DNA from: Stemphylium vesicarium | Lineage: Eukaryota > Ascomycota > Dothideomycetes > Pleosporales > Pleosporaceae | Assembly (NCBI GenBank): GCA_004380135.1 | Contig: QXCR01000161.1 | Coordinates: 1 to 63,792, forward strand | Reading direction: 5' to 3' | DNA length: 63,792 nt | Shown here: piece by piece, positions 33,481-43,966 of the stretch | Position numbering within the stretch: the first letter of the stretch is position 1 | Layout: every line of letters begins with the position of its first letter | Position numbers and translations under genes: made by a program | Notes under the pieces: model-generated | Seen by the model: the letters and a program-made list of their open reading frames with translations, nothing else | Told to the model about the DNA's origin: nothing | The model's database searches: none

Positions 33481-34841
33481 CTAATCCTCAAGTCGTGCAG
33501 TGGAGACAGGAAGTAATGCGGGACGAAGTTTCGCAAAGGCGACCCATACCAACAAAGCCAGCATTGTCTCCACAAGGATGGCAAATCGAAAGAAGCCGAT
33601 ACCCAGTCCCTGTACAACAGCGCCGATAGCGAAAGGCAAGAACGCGCCCCCAACTTGACCCAAGGAAGCAACGAAAGAAACTGCTGCGACGTGCAGCTCT
33701 GCCGGTAGCAGCCGCGTTAACACAACGACTCCAGACGGGAACAAAGGACCCATGACGAAACCTAGCATGTTCATGAGAATGACAGAGGCCGGTAGAGATG
33801 AGAAGGCGGCAAATAATGCCTCAAGAACAATCGCGCAAAGGAAGTAAAACACGGTCGCGCGCCGGACGCCCATCTTATCAGTAGCGAAACCCAGAATAAG
33901 CCTGCCAATGGCCATGCCAATCCAGTAACCAGAGGAAGACAGCCCGGCTACGTAGTCACTCGCGTGTCGTTCGCGGAGCATGAATGAAACTACCCAGCCA
34001 GAGATCGATGTCTCCACTCCGACATACGTAAGGAAGTAGGCTGCGCAAAGCCAAGTAGCGCGATATTTGAACTTTGCTTTGGCATCGATCCTGGTATCAG
34101 CAATCTTAGACTGCTTACTCTGGCGGTAAACCAATGCGCTTTCATTTCGAAAGGCAGTGACCTGCACAATGAACGATAACGCTGAAGCACCAGTCTGTCA
34201 AGATGTTAGCCCTACATTCCTCGTCCGCAACACACCAAACCTACCAAAATCGAATACCAGGTCCACCACGCCCGCTGCCCAGACGTCAAAACAGTAACAA
34301 GAAACGGCCCCAAAGCGCCCCCAACAGAATAGCTCCCATGCAACAGCCCCGAAATGGTATTCGCCTTCTCCATACTCCCCGCCCACGCACACCAACTCCC
34401 ATCCAACAACCCCGTCCCCAACCCTTGGAAAGCGAATGCAACCAGCACGAGCCCAAACCGCGGATGCGTCGCCGCAGTCGCAGTAGCAACAACCTGCAGC
34501 ACCGGGCCCACGGTAGCGATACCCCGCTGCCCGAACCGGTAGTGCACAGCATCGCTACATTGCGCCGCGACTATGTATCCGACAGGCCCAGCGAGAAAGA
34601 TAGAAGACACCTGCAGGTCGGAGAGTTTGTAGTGCTGTGAGAGAAGGGGCAGCACGGCGCCGATGGAGGAGTTGAAGAGGCCGAGTGTGATGAAGGAGTA
34701 CATTGCTGCGGCTATTTTGAAGAAGAGACGCGTGTCCATTGTTCCGGGGTCGCGCTGGGGGACGACGGGGTTAGTGGGTGGGGGAGATGGAGGCGCATGG
34801 AGGAGAGGCGATGATTCGTTTGGGGAGAGGGGATGGGACAT
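33481..34841 (-). CDS. MFS transporter, 12-TM type (BSC6-like)
   Basis: A major facilitator superfamily transporter of unknown substrate. The ATG at 34841 opens a short Pro-rich tail. Helix 1 follows (FFKIAAAMYSFITLGLFNSS), then LPLLSQHYKLSDLQVSSIFL, a variant of the family's loop, and GLLHGSYSVGGALGPFLVTV. One intron (about 34199-34246, with a GCTAAC branch) joins YSIL to TGASALSFIVQ. The second half shows a charged central loop, TDKMGVRRATVFYFL (MFS signature-like, position 2-3 loop of the C-domain), MGPLFPSGVVVLTRLLP and ASLGQVGGAFLPFAIGAVVQ. Total about 435 residues. The pattern resembles fungal proteins annotated 'bypass of stop codon 6' but I rely on recall for that label. Confidence 0.87.
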
Positions 34842-35602
34842 TGTGGGTTGGTGGGACGCGTTGGGGACGCGGGTGTAGGTAGTGTGAAGGAAGTGGTCAC
34901 GGGGGCATTTTAGTCTAGTTTAGTCGATCCTTGGGGTTATCAACGTCGATGTGAAGTTCGAGGCTGAGGTACCAGAGTACAGTGTGGAGTTGCGATGGTA
35001 CCTGACCAACCTCGCAGAATATCGCCGTGGAGAGGTAAGCGCAGCCAAGCATGACATCATCGTCGCAGCGCCTTTGCTGGGCGTATGAACAATGTGTTTT
35101 CGCACTCAGGTCCCAGTTAAGCCATACCGGAATGAGCCCTGTTGAAATACCTCTAATTACTTTTGCATAGCAAGTCATCAAAATCTTCGTAGTCAACATG
35201 TGTGATTGTAATATAGTAGCTAGGTAAGCAGCTAAAGAACTAGCTGCGATAACCCGCCTACGCGTCATTAAAACCGTAGACGTAGTGTGTACTTTAGCCG
35301 AGGCATTACCCAGTTCTTGCTGGGTAAATGTAGAGGTTGACTTTGACGTATTTTCGTTCCCATTATTTCCGCGTAGAGGCCCACCCTGACCGTCCCTGAG
35401 GCTTGCTGTACCCTTAGCTTCCACCGGCCCAAACATACACGATTGGCGAATCATCGATGGGAGAATGTCTCGAGGAATCCCATGCGCCGATTTTGAGCAA
35501 AATCCAGTTGACTGATTTTGAAGTTGCGGTTGTAAATGCAGGCGTCTTGTCGGTCACCGTTGAAATGGATGTCTGGACCGAATCACGAACATGCGGCAAC
35601 GG
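34842..35602. other. intergenic, possible transporter remnant
   Basis: About 760 bp. A minus-strand frame (34915-35454) contains AKVIRGISTGLIPVW, which loosely resembles the RVI.G.G.G..PVWQSE motif of fungal sugar transporters but is shortened, and the rest does not match. It may be a decayed fragment or chance. Confidence 0.3.
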
Positions 35603-36307
35603 CTAGTCTTCGTCGTCCGAGGATGCATAGCCTAGGCCGAGCGAAAGTGCGTTTCCAGATTTCGGCGGAGGCGCATTTGTAGATGGCTTTGTGCTAGCAA
35701 CCGGTGATGCTGCAAAGGTTTTCGCGTCGTGGTTGCTGTTTATCTTCGTCGTGGCTCCTTGTGTCGTCTGTTTCGTCGTTGTTTCCCCTTTTTCAGTAGA
35801 CTTCTGCTCCTCAGGGACTGAGCTTGATTTTCTCATCTTGACGCCTTTCAGTAGTCCGGCTTCAGGTCCCTTCTTCCTCTTCCGTCCAGCAACTGCCCAC
35901 TGTCCAGTACCTTCATCCTGTGGCGCTTCGGTACTCTCCTCCTCTAGTCCTCGTGCTTTCTTTTCGGCTTCCTCTCGCTGCCTTCGAAACAGATCCAATC
36001 GCTCAGCAGTCTCCTTCTTGACATTTGCCTCCTCTTGGCGCTTCTTCTCTAGGACTGAGTCCAGATAGTCCGCTTCTTCATCGTCAAGGGCGACATGCAG
36101 CTTATAGCGCGCCTTTTCTTCAAACTCGGCTTGCTTCTTGTCCTTGTTGGCCTGTAAAACCTCGTATAAACTCTTGCCATCTTGTTGTTTTGCTAGGTCC
36201 GCCTTGGCGCGTCTGGCTTCTTCGATCTCTTGCTGCGCCCTTTTCCACTCATCGTCGCGTTCCACTTCCTCCCCAGCATTGCCACCACTGACAAACCCTG
36301 AAGACAT
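35603..36307 (-). CDS. NIP30/FAM192A (PSME3IP1)-like nuclear protein
   Basis: The animal homologue binds the PA28-gamma proteasome activator; its fungal role is not known. Single exon, ATG at 36307 (a GTG further upstream is rejected), 234 residues. The N-terminal NIP30 domain reads SSGFVSGGNAGEEVERDDEW, SLYEVLQANKDKKQAEFEEK, ALDDEEADYLDSVLEKKRQE, with strong coiled-coil-like charge up to residue 120. A Lys/Ser/Thr-rich disordered middle contains KRKK (possible nuclear signal). The C-terminus LGLGYASSDDED matches the family's GLG.Y.SSD ending. Divergent from the aldo-keto reductase. Confidence 0.88.
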   Translation of the reverse strand: MSSGFVSGGNAGEEVERDDEWKRAQQEIEEARRAKADLAKQQDGKSLYEVLQANKDKKQAEFEEKARYKLHVALDDEEADYLDSVLEKKRQEEANVKKETAERLDLFRRQREEAEKKARGLEEESTEAPQDEGTGQWAVAGRKRKKGPEAGLLKGVKMRKSSSVPEEQKSTEKGETTTKQTTQGATTKINSNHDAKTFAASPVASTKPSTNAPPPKSGNALSLGLGYASSDDED

Positions 36308-36670
36308 TCCGATCCACACTCATACGGCTAGCGCAGGTTGCTGAGGGCGGCGCAATGGTTCCTTGAGTCCACGGGTCTGTTGTCGGAACGGCAGAGCTGG
36401 AAAGGATACCTCTTTTACACTAGCGCTAGTGGATAGCACCCCACCTGTTTAATCTCACCCGCGGGCAAATCGGACTCTGATACGTGGAGCATTTATGCCG
36501 GTGCTTAAATATGCTCGGAACATGCACCGAGGAGATGGATGAATGTTGGGGCTGACGTAGGAGGGGTGGTACACAACGCGTTGCCCCTCCACTTGAGCTG
36601 GCATTCAAAAGATTTCACATCCTGTCAATTCCCATACCTCCTACACGACAAACTTTACACCCTTCAATTT
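36308..36670. promoter_or_regulatory. divergent promoter region, NIP30-like / aldo-keto reductase
   Basis: A 363-bp gap between two divergent starts. A CT-rich stretch at about 36615-36665 likely belongs to the reductase 5'UTR. No named binding site is clear. Confidence 0.45.
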
Positions 36671-37884
36671 ATGCTCCGTACTCTAGCAAGAATGGCACCC
36701 AAGAACTGGACCAAGGAGAGCTTCACGGTACGTGCGACTTTATCTATATACATGCGCTTTGTATCTCCCCGAAATTGGCGCCATCAATCGCTGCGTGGTC
36801 TCGGACTGCAGTTGCCCCTCATTTCATGCCATGCCTCAACATTTTCGAGCTTCTGCTGGACTTGAGTATTCAATTTTCTCAACAATACAGGAACTGACCA
36901 TCCGCAGCTCAACACTGGCGCAAAGATCCCCGCCGTTGGTCTCGGTACCTGGCAATCAAAGCCCGGTGAGGTCCGCGAAGCCGTCAAGGCCGCGCTCCAG
37001 GGAGGATACCGCCACATCGACACCGCGCTTGCCTACGGCAACGAGAAGGAGGTCGGTGAGGGTATCAAGGACTCTGGTGTACCCCGTGAGGAGATCTGGG
37101 TCACCACCAAGCTCGACAACCCATGGCACAAGCGCGTTGAAGAGGGCATCACTAGCTCGCTGAAGAGCCTTGGTCTCGAATACGTCGACCTTTACCTCAT
37201 GGTAAGTTTGCCTTGCATAGTTGCAGCCGAACCGGGAGAAGAAAGGACTAATCAATGCGATAGCACTGGCCTTCTTCCACCGACCCAGATGATCTCAAGA
37301 AGCACTACCCCGACTGGGACTTCAAGGATACGTGGGCTGAGCTTCAGAAGCTGCCAGAGTCCGGCCGCGTGAAGAACATTGGTGTCTCCAACTTTGCCAT
37401 CACCAACCTCGAGAAGCTCTTCGCCGACTCTCGCTTCAAGACCACTCCTGCCGTTAACCAGATCGAGCTCCACCCCAACAACCCCTCGTAAGCCACTCTT
37501 TTCAGCATGTAAAGATGTATCAAAGCTAATAGTGTATGCAGCCCTAAGCTCCTCGACTACTGCAAGCAGAAGGGCATCCACTGCACCGCCTACTCCTGCC
37601 TCGGCTCCACCGACTCTCCTCTCTACAAGAACGAGAAGCTCAAGAAGCTTGCGGACAACAAGGGAAAGTCTGTTCAGCAAGTCCTGCTCATGTGGGGTCT
37701 CCAGCGCGGCTCCAGCGTCATCCCCAAGTCCGTCACAGCATCCCGCATCATGGGTAACTTCCAGCTCGACGGCTGGGAGCTGACCGACGAGGAGATGAAG
37801 GAGATCAACTCGCTGCCTGAGCGCTTCAAGGTCTGCGGAGACGGCTGGTTGCCCGTCAAGGTCTTCTTTGGCGACGACGAGTAG
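36671..37884 (+). CDS. aldo-keto reductase, glycerol dehydrogenase-like
   Basis: NADPH-dependent reductase of the AKR superfamily; similarity in style to fungal glycerol dehydrogenases (Gcy1/Gld1-type) is my inference. Four exons are joined, with introns near 36727-36906, 37202-37262 and 37488-37541. The protein shows IPAVGLGTWQSKPGEVREAV, GGYRHIDTALAYGNEKEVGE (catalytic Asp and Tyr), EEIWVTTKLDN (catalytic Lys), LYLMHWPSS (catalytic His), VKNIGVSNFAITNLEKLF, PAVNQIELHPNNPSPKLLDY and GSSVIPKSVTASRIMGNFQL (NADP phosphate contact region). The full catalytic tetrad Asp-Tyr-Lys-His is present. Start MLRTLARMAPKNWTKES at 36671; an in-frame ATG at 36692 is an alternative. Confidence 0.93.
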
Positions 37885-38236
37885 GTTTTTTGAATTCTGC
37901 CGAAAGTCTTTACGTACAATGATACCATGATTGAATAACAAATGAAATACATTACATGTCAGCACACATTTTCGACACTTGCATTGCGTGTTGGGCTCTT
38001 CAGTTTTGGTGAGCATGTACCTAAGTAATGTTAGGCAGGAGCGTGGCAGCCTGTTGTGCCCAGGTGTGGCGACCCCCCCAAGGTCATGTGAGGGCGCGTC
38101 CGACGCTAGTGACGCGTGCCGGTTCTAGATGCCCACTCGCCACTCATCCTTCCCTCTCGCGCACTCACAATCACGCTCTCAGCTTTCCCCTCCAACACCT
38201 ACTAATTAGATCTTCTGTCTTCCATAATTTTTCAAG
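37885..38236. other. intergenic, AKR 3' / RAD51 promoter
   Basis: About 350 bp between two plus-strand genes. It includes the ACGCGT element listed next and a CT-rich leader at 38145-38215. Confidence 0.5.
38112..38117. promoter_or_regulatory. possible MluI cell-cycle box (ACGCGT) upstream of RAD51
   Basis: ACGCGT lies about 120 bp before the RAD51 ATG. In yeast, MBF binds this hexamer in promoters of S-phase and repair genes. A single hexamer occurs often by chance. Confidence 0.35.
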
Positions 38237-39428
38237 ATGAGCAACGAAGAAGAGCAGTACGAAGACAGCACCATGGGTGGCCCTGGTGCCCCAACTCCGG
38301 TGTCTGCGCTTGAGGTAGGCTTTGAGGAATTCCAAGCACGTAATCAGCGCTGACCACACACAGGGTGTCAATGGATTGACTGCGCGCGATATCAAACTGG
38401 TAGTCGAGGGCGGTTTCAACACCGTAGAATCCATCGCTTATACGTACGTTGATTCTTGTACAAGACGCGACCCCGCCGCTGACAGCAGGCAGACCACGGA
38501 GAGCACTCGAACAAATAAAAGGCATCTCGGAACAAAAAGCTTCTAAACTGCTAGCTGAAGGCATGTAATTACACAACACTTGGAATGCCAATTACTGACG
38601 GGTTCAGCTTCAAAACTCGTACCGATGGGCTTCACTACCGCCACCGAGATGCATTCGCGCCGAAGTGAGTTGATATCTATCACGACCGGATCAAAGCAAC
38701 TGGACACACTACTGGCAGGAGGCATCGAGACAGGCTCCATAACTGAGATATTTGGAGAGTTCCGAACTGGAAAGAGCCAGATTTGTCATACGCTAGCCGT
38801 TACATGCCAGCTGCCGTTCGACATGGGTGGTGGAGAGGGAAAATGTCTATACATCGACACCGAGGGTACCTTCCGACCAGTGCGATGTCTGGCCGTCGCA
38901 AACCGATTTGGACTGTCGGGCGAAGAAGTGCTAGACAACGTGGCATATGCGCGCGCATACAACTCGGATCATCAGCTGGAGCTCCTCAACCAGGCTGCGC
39001 AGATGATGACCGAGACACGCTTTTCGCTTCTTGTGGTCGACTCCGCCACGGCCTTGTATCGTACAGATTTCGCAGGACGTGGAGAACTTTCCGCAAGACA
39101 GACGCATTTGGCCAAGTTCATGCGCACGCTGCAACGACTCGCTGACGAGTTTGGGATCGCTGTTATTATCACGAACCAAGTAGTCGCGCAGGTTGACGGC
39201 GGGCCAAGTGCCATGTTCAACCCGGACCCGAAGAAGCCTATCGGAGGAAACATCATCGCTCACGCAAGTACCACGCGTCTGAGTCTGAGGAAAGGCAGAG
39301 GAGAGACGCGTGTCTGTAAGATTTACGACAGTCCGTGTTTGCCGGAGAGCGATTGCTTGTTCGCCATCAACGAGGACGGAATTGGCGACCCCAAGGAGAA
39401 GGACTTGGAGGAGAGGAACAACAAGTGA
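38237..39428 (+). CDS. RAD51: Rad51 recombinase
   Basis: Forms the ATP-dependent nucleoprotein filament for strand exchange in recombination repair. Four exons: the start MSNEEEQYEDSTMGG, then GVNGLTARDIKLVVEGGFNT, PRRALEQIKGISEQKASKLL (helix-hairpin-helix) and ASKLVPMGFTTATEMHSRRS. The core has GEFRTGKSQICHTLAV (Walker A), CLYIDTEGTFRPVR, FSLLVVDSATALYRTDFAGR (Walker B), NQVVAQVDGGPSAMF (DNA-binding L2 region) and ends EERNNK. The third intron (38561-38607) has a GC donor (GCATGT); it alone keeps the frame into SKLVPMGF. Length is about 345 residues, normal for the family. A short, acidic N-terminus is typical of fungal copies. Confidence 0.97.
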
Positions 39429-39817
39429 GGAGGTAATCAGGGTGGGTTCAGTTGTGAAGTGTCGCAAAGTTAGGGTGAGGCGATGGGCAGCGATGGTGAT
39501 TTAGATGTATTTTGTTTTTTACGCTTTATGGTTATGCAATGCAATGATATCCCGTAAACTTTATATGTATAAACATGAAATGAAAGTGAAGGCAGATGTG
39601 AGAGTCGGCGAAGCTCTTTGTTACCAATACAGTTAGCTGCGAAGATGCCGCAGACAGGGCGGGCCGTGCGCCAGCTTTCCTCGCGCATTCCATCGCGACT
39701 GCTGTTTTTGTGAGCTCCACCTCCGCGCCGACCGCCGCAACCCAAACAAGACGCGCACCGTAAACTCGAACGCCCCGCCACTATCACCGCCCCGAGTTTC
39801 TCTCGCATGCGATCAGG
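39429..39817. other. intergenic, RAD51 3' / NUP120 promoter
   Basis: About 390 bp. An AT-rich part at 39500-39600 is probably RAD51 3'UTR. No other gene is seen. Confidence 0.5.
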
Positions 39818-42800
39818 ATGGTTCAGAACGGAGGCAGCTGCCTTTACAAAGAGGCGCGATTGAACGTCGAGCCCGCCTTCCCAGGATCAACAATCGCATT
39901 CGCTATCCCAGCCTACTCGCCCTTCGGCAGCCGTCCCAGCACGAAACGCACTGTAATTACGGAGCAATATGTCGACAAGGACGAAGACGCTTTCACACGG
40001 CGCCATCTAGCCACGGATGGGTCCATGTACTTTCGGCAACACCATGCCTACCCTCGAAGCTTTCTTTGGCGCGTGCTGGATAACAGAAAGATGCTGGAGA
40101 TTCAGGCCGTCGATCTGCATCACGACAGCACAGATACATTCGAAGCAAATCTTACTCTTCTTTTTCAGTTCCCCGCCGCAATTCGACCTTTCTGCGTCGC
40201 TTTCGCAGAGCTCACCGACCGAGATGCCTTGACCGTTTTCGCCATTACTACCGCCAACGAGCTCTACACCATCACACTTCACCGCGAATTCTTTTCCAAC
40301 CCTGCGGCTTCGGAGCAGGATGCAGAGACATGGTGCAAGCGGTTCGAACCATCGCTCTTCAGCGGGCGCATACCCTATAGACTCGTCGCCGAGAGTGCAG
40401 ATGAACTACTCGTCACCTTGGATGATGGAGCCATCTGTCGCCTATCCTGGGATAAAGCCAGCAACACGTGGGATGGCTCGCGTTACCAACAGAATAACTG
40501 GTCGATGCGCGGTCTGCTGTCATGGAAGGCGCAACCAACAGTCCGATTTGAGAACGCCGACTTCGCTACCTCCGCCGCCGCGGCCGTCGCAGTATCACCC
40601 GACAAGAAACATATCCTCTCAGTATGCCTGGATCACTCTATAAGGGCTTGGAACATTGCGTCGGGGAAGCCAGGTGCTCACATGGACCTGCTAGGTGCCG
40701 ATGATACCGCTATGGAAAAGTCGCACACTTCGTACTCAATCGGTCCCTCGCAGTCGATGCTCATGGAGATTGTGGAGGTCCTTGGCGGAGTAGGAGGTGC
40801 TGACTACCATGTAGTTACATACTCACCAAAGCAACACCAATTCAAATTCTGGGGCGTCAGGGATGCGGACGATACAGACATGGGATTCTACGATGCTGCG
40901 CAGGGCTCTGAGTTTATTCCACCGATTGACGAACTCATGAGCACGACCGTGTGGACACTGGAGGAATTTCATGTCATCCCTGGCCCTAATGGATGGAGAG
41001 GCTCAGAGATCTGGATACGCGCGAGGTCTGGGCCGAGCAGCAAAGTCTATTCTCTGAAATTCGACCTCACTGATCTACCGGAAGCACAGTCGCAAAACTG
41101 GAAGAATGACTGGGTATGCGTAGACTCGGGGCCATTGACTGTCGAAGCGCTAAAGTTCAACCCCGCCAACCCGAGCGAGCGAGATGAGGTAGTTGACCAG
41201 GATGAGCTTGACTCCACTGAGCAATGGCTAGACTTTCTGTTCTACCCAGGGAGATTTACCATCGCAACACTGGAAACATCACTTTTCATCTATAAGAGAG
41301 GGCTCGATCGGGCACGACCCTACCGATCATCTAGTAGAGGTTCCCTCAAAGAGCGTATATGTGCCACTGTTTCCGCCCTAGCTGTAAACGGCAACCCCGA
41401 GTCGGACGAAATTGAAGATGCCATAGCTGTTCAGTGGCAAGCATACTACAGTCTCGTCAAGGATTTGCACAAGCGAAGAGGAGAGTCGCTGTCACTGGTG
41501 TATGACCGCGCATCAGACAAGCCATGGCTTGTTCTGAGCGACTACGTGTCTGCCATCAGAACGTGTAGCGAGTCAGAGATTACCAAATTGAATGCTCAAG
41601 CCATCTCAAGCTCGCGCACACTCAGCAAACCCCTTCGCAAGATTCTGGACACGTCAGATTCTCGAGACGTCGCGCGGCTGCTGAATGCGGCTGCTTCTTT
41701 CCGGCAACGATTGCCATCGTTTGTTCAGCAAGAAGTCAGAAGACACATGGAGATGGATATACTACAGAGCCGCAACATCACCATTCCAGATCGCATGGAA
41801 TGGATTGAAGGCAACAGCGAGCTTTCACAACAAGTGTCCGATGAAGACGTGACACTCCTCGTCGAAGAACTCGGCATGGAGGTCAAGGATCTCGGCACTG
41901 AAACATTCCTTCGGGCTATCAAGACACTGGGCTATGAGGAAGAAGGAAAGCCCCAGTCAAGGAAGCAGATTGCGCGTTATGGACTGAGCGCTCTGTCTAG
42001 AGTCTCTCAGGATACTCTAGAGGGTGACCGCGACGTTCTACTTGATCTGCTTGTTCTCCTCTTGTTCATGTTCATCGAGCTAGAGGGAGAAACACTTGAA
42101 GACTTTGACGCATCAGAAGTCTTTGCCGAGTTGATTCTTCGTTACAAGGACTGTATGGTCGTGTCTTGGTTAGCTGGTACAGTTTGGGCTCACCAAAGCT
42201 CAACTGGGCTCGCATCAGACCACTTCCATCGCACCCTTAGCGAGACATGGAAGACTGGGAAGAAGTTGCCCATGACACAAACTGTTCTCGAAGGTGCCTA
42301 CGGGGCACGCGCATTCAACGTACGGCTACCAAAAGATTTGAAGGCGGGTCTACTTACGAAATGGAGTCGCGGTTGGTTAACATCAATCTTTGAGGAGCTG
42401 GAATACGAGAACGTCGTAGAGGATATCATGGGTATTCTGCTAGCGCAAAGGGAGTACACTCTCGCCATGGACTTTTCCAAGTTTCTCATTGAAGGCTACT
42501 GGGCTTCTTACATGAGAGGCCGGTTGTACATCGCCCTTGGCGACAATGCGATGGCCTCGACATGCTTCCAAAAACCCGCATACACCTTGGGTAAGTTTGT
42601 TGACATGAACTGATCGTAACCGTTCTGACTCGTATAGCTCTCGGCGCAATGTTCGATGTCGCGGAACAAGACACTGCGAACCTCGTATCCGAGGTAGAGC
42701 GAAACTCATTCTCTGAGGGCCTTGCACACTACTACAGCCACGTCATTGGGCTGTTTGAGAAAGCCAAGGCATACTCGTATGTTGCAGACTTTGCCAAACT

Positions 42801-43539
42801 CGGCCTGCGGTCGTTGCTGGGCCAGGAAGACGAGGAGCTGAAGACTGAGCTCCTTCAACGGCTCTTTACCTCTTCAGTCCAGACATGTAGATTTCAAGAC
42901 GCATACACGGCCATGATCCGACATAGCGATGCAGCACTGTAAGTGGATACATGAAATCCGCATTTCCTCAAGTACTAACCCCAGTATAGGCGACACTCAG
43001 ACCTTCAGACGCTCATCACATCCATGGTCGCGCAGTCACGTACCACTGAACTGCTCAAATTCCCGTTCATCGGCCTGGCAGATTCTGTTGACAACATCCT
43101 GATGTCTCTCTGCCAGAAGACACTGAACATCGCCTCGGGCCCTCCCTACCACCAAATCCTCTATTCGTTCCGCATCTCTCGCAACAACTTCCGCGGTGCT
43201 GCGTCCATCCTACATGAGCGACTACAGCGCCTGAAGACGACTTCATCAAAGGTCCATGACCCTGCCGATGAATCGCTAGCACAGTGCTATCTGATGATCA
43301 TCAACACATTGTCATCAGTCAGCAAGGAGGATGCGTATATCCTAGCGGAGCAGCGCATCGAGGGCACTGGAGGACCACCACAGTGGGGCATCGGACAGGG
43401 CAAGAAACTGCTCAAGAGGCAAATTGTCACATTGGATACACTGAGGAAGGAGTACCAGGCGGAGCTGGACCGTATCGCTGCGATCGAGAGTGGGCAGTTT
43501 CCCTTTGTGGATCCGGTGGACGATATGGATATTTTGTAG
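39818..43539 (+). CDS. NUP120: nucleoporin Nup120 (Nup160 family)
   Basis: A scaffold subunit of the Y-shaped Nup84/Nup107 complex of the nuclear pore. A long first exon (39818 to about 42590) holds a beta-propeller: LYKEARLNVEPAFPGSTIAF, HAYPRSFLWRVLDNRKMLEI, HILSVCLDHSIRAWNIASGK. An alpha-helical domain follows. Two introns (about 42591-42636 and 42940-42987) then join YTLALGAMFDVAEQD and AALRHSDLQTLITSM. The C-terminal part has PYHQILYSFRISRNNFRGAA and LAQCYLMIINTLSSVSKEDA, features of the Nup160/Nup120 helical tail. About 1,200 residues, comparable to fungal relatives. No sign of damage. Confidence 0.9.
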
Positions 43540-43966
43540 TAGTAGGTGCATGGGTTTGGAAAGTTTCAGCGCGGCGTTCAATGGGCGGCATTGCCAAAAC
43601 ATGGGTTAATACCATAAAGAAGACCTGTTTGAAAGGGCAATATTATGGATGGACATGGCAGTCAATAACACATGATTGAAATGAAATCCTAGCGCGATGC
43701 GAATACAATATGAACTTGGTATGCTGTGTATTGAATCATTAGTCTCTGGTTGCCCATGGCTAGATGGTGGTGAAGGGTGACAACGCCAAAGTCGCGCGCT
43801 AAGCATGGCGGGGCGTCGCGACCCGCATCCGTCGTACCGCTGAAAGCCCACCTTTACGACTCGAGTGTCGGCGCAAGCAAGGCCATATGCAGCCGATCTT
43901 TAATCCCTCTTCCACCTTTGCCACATCTTAAATACATGTAGGGCCTATGAGCAAGCGCCCGTAGCC
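43540..43966. other. intergenic, NUP120 3' / E2 promoter
   Basis: About 430 bp between two plus-strand genes. No other gene or repeat is recognised. Confidence 0.5.
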
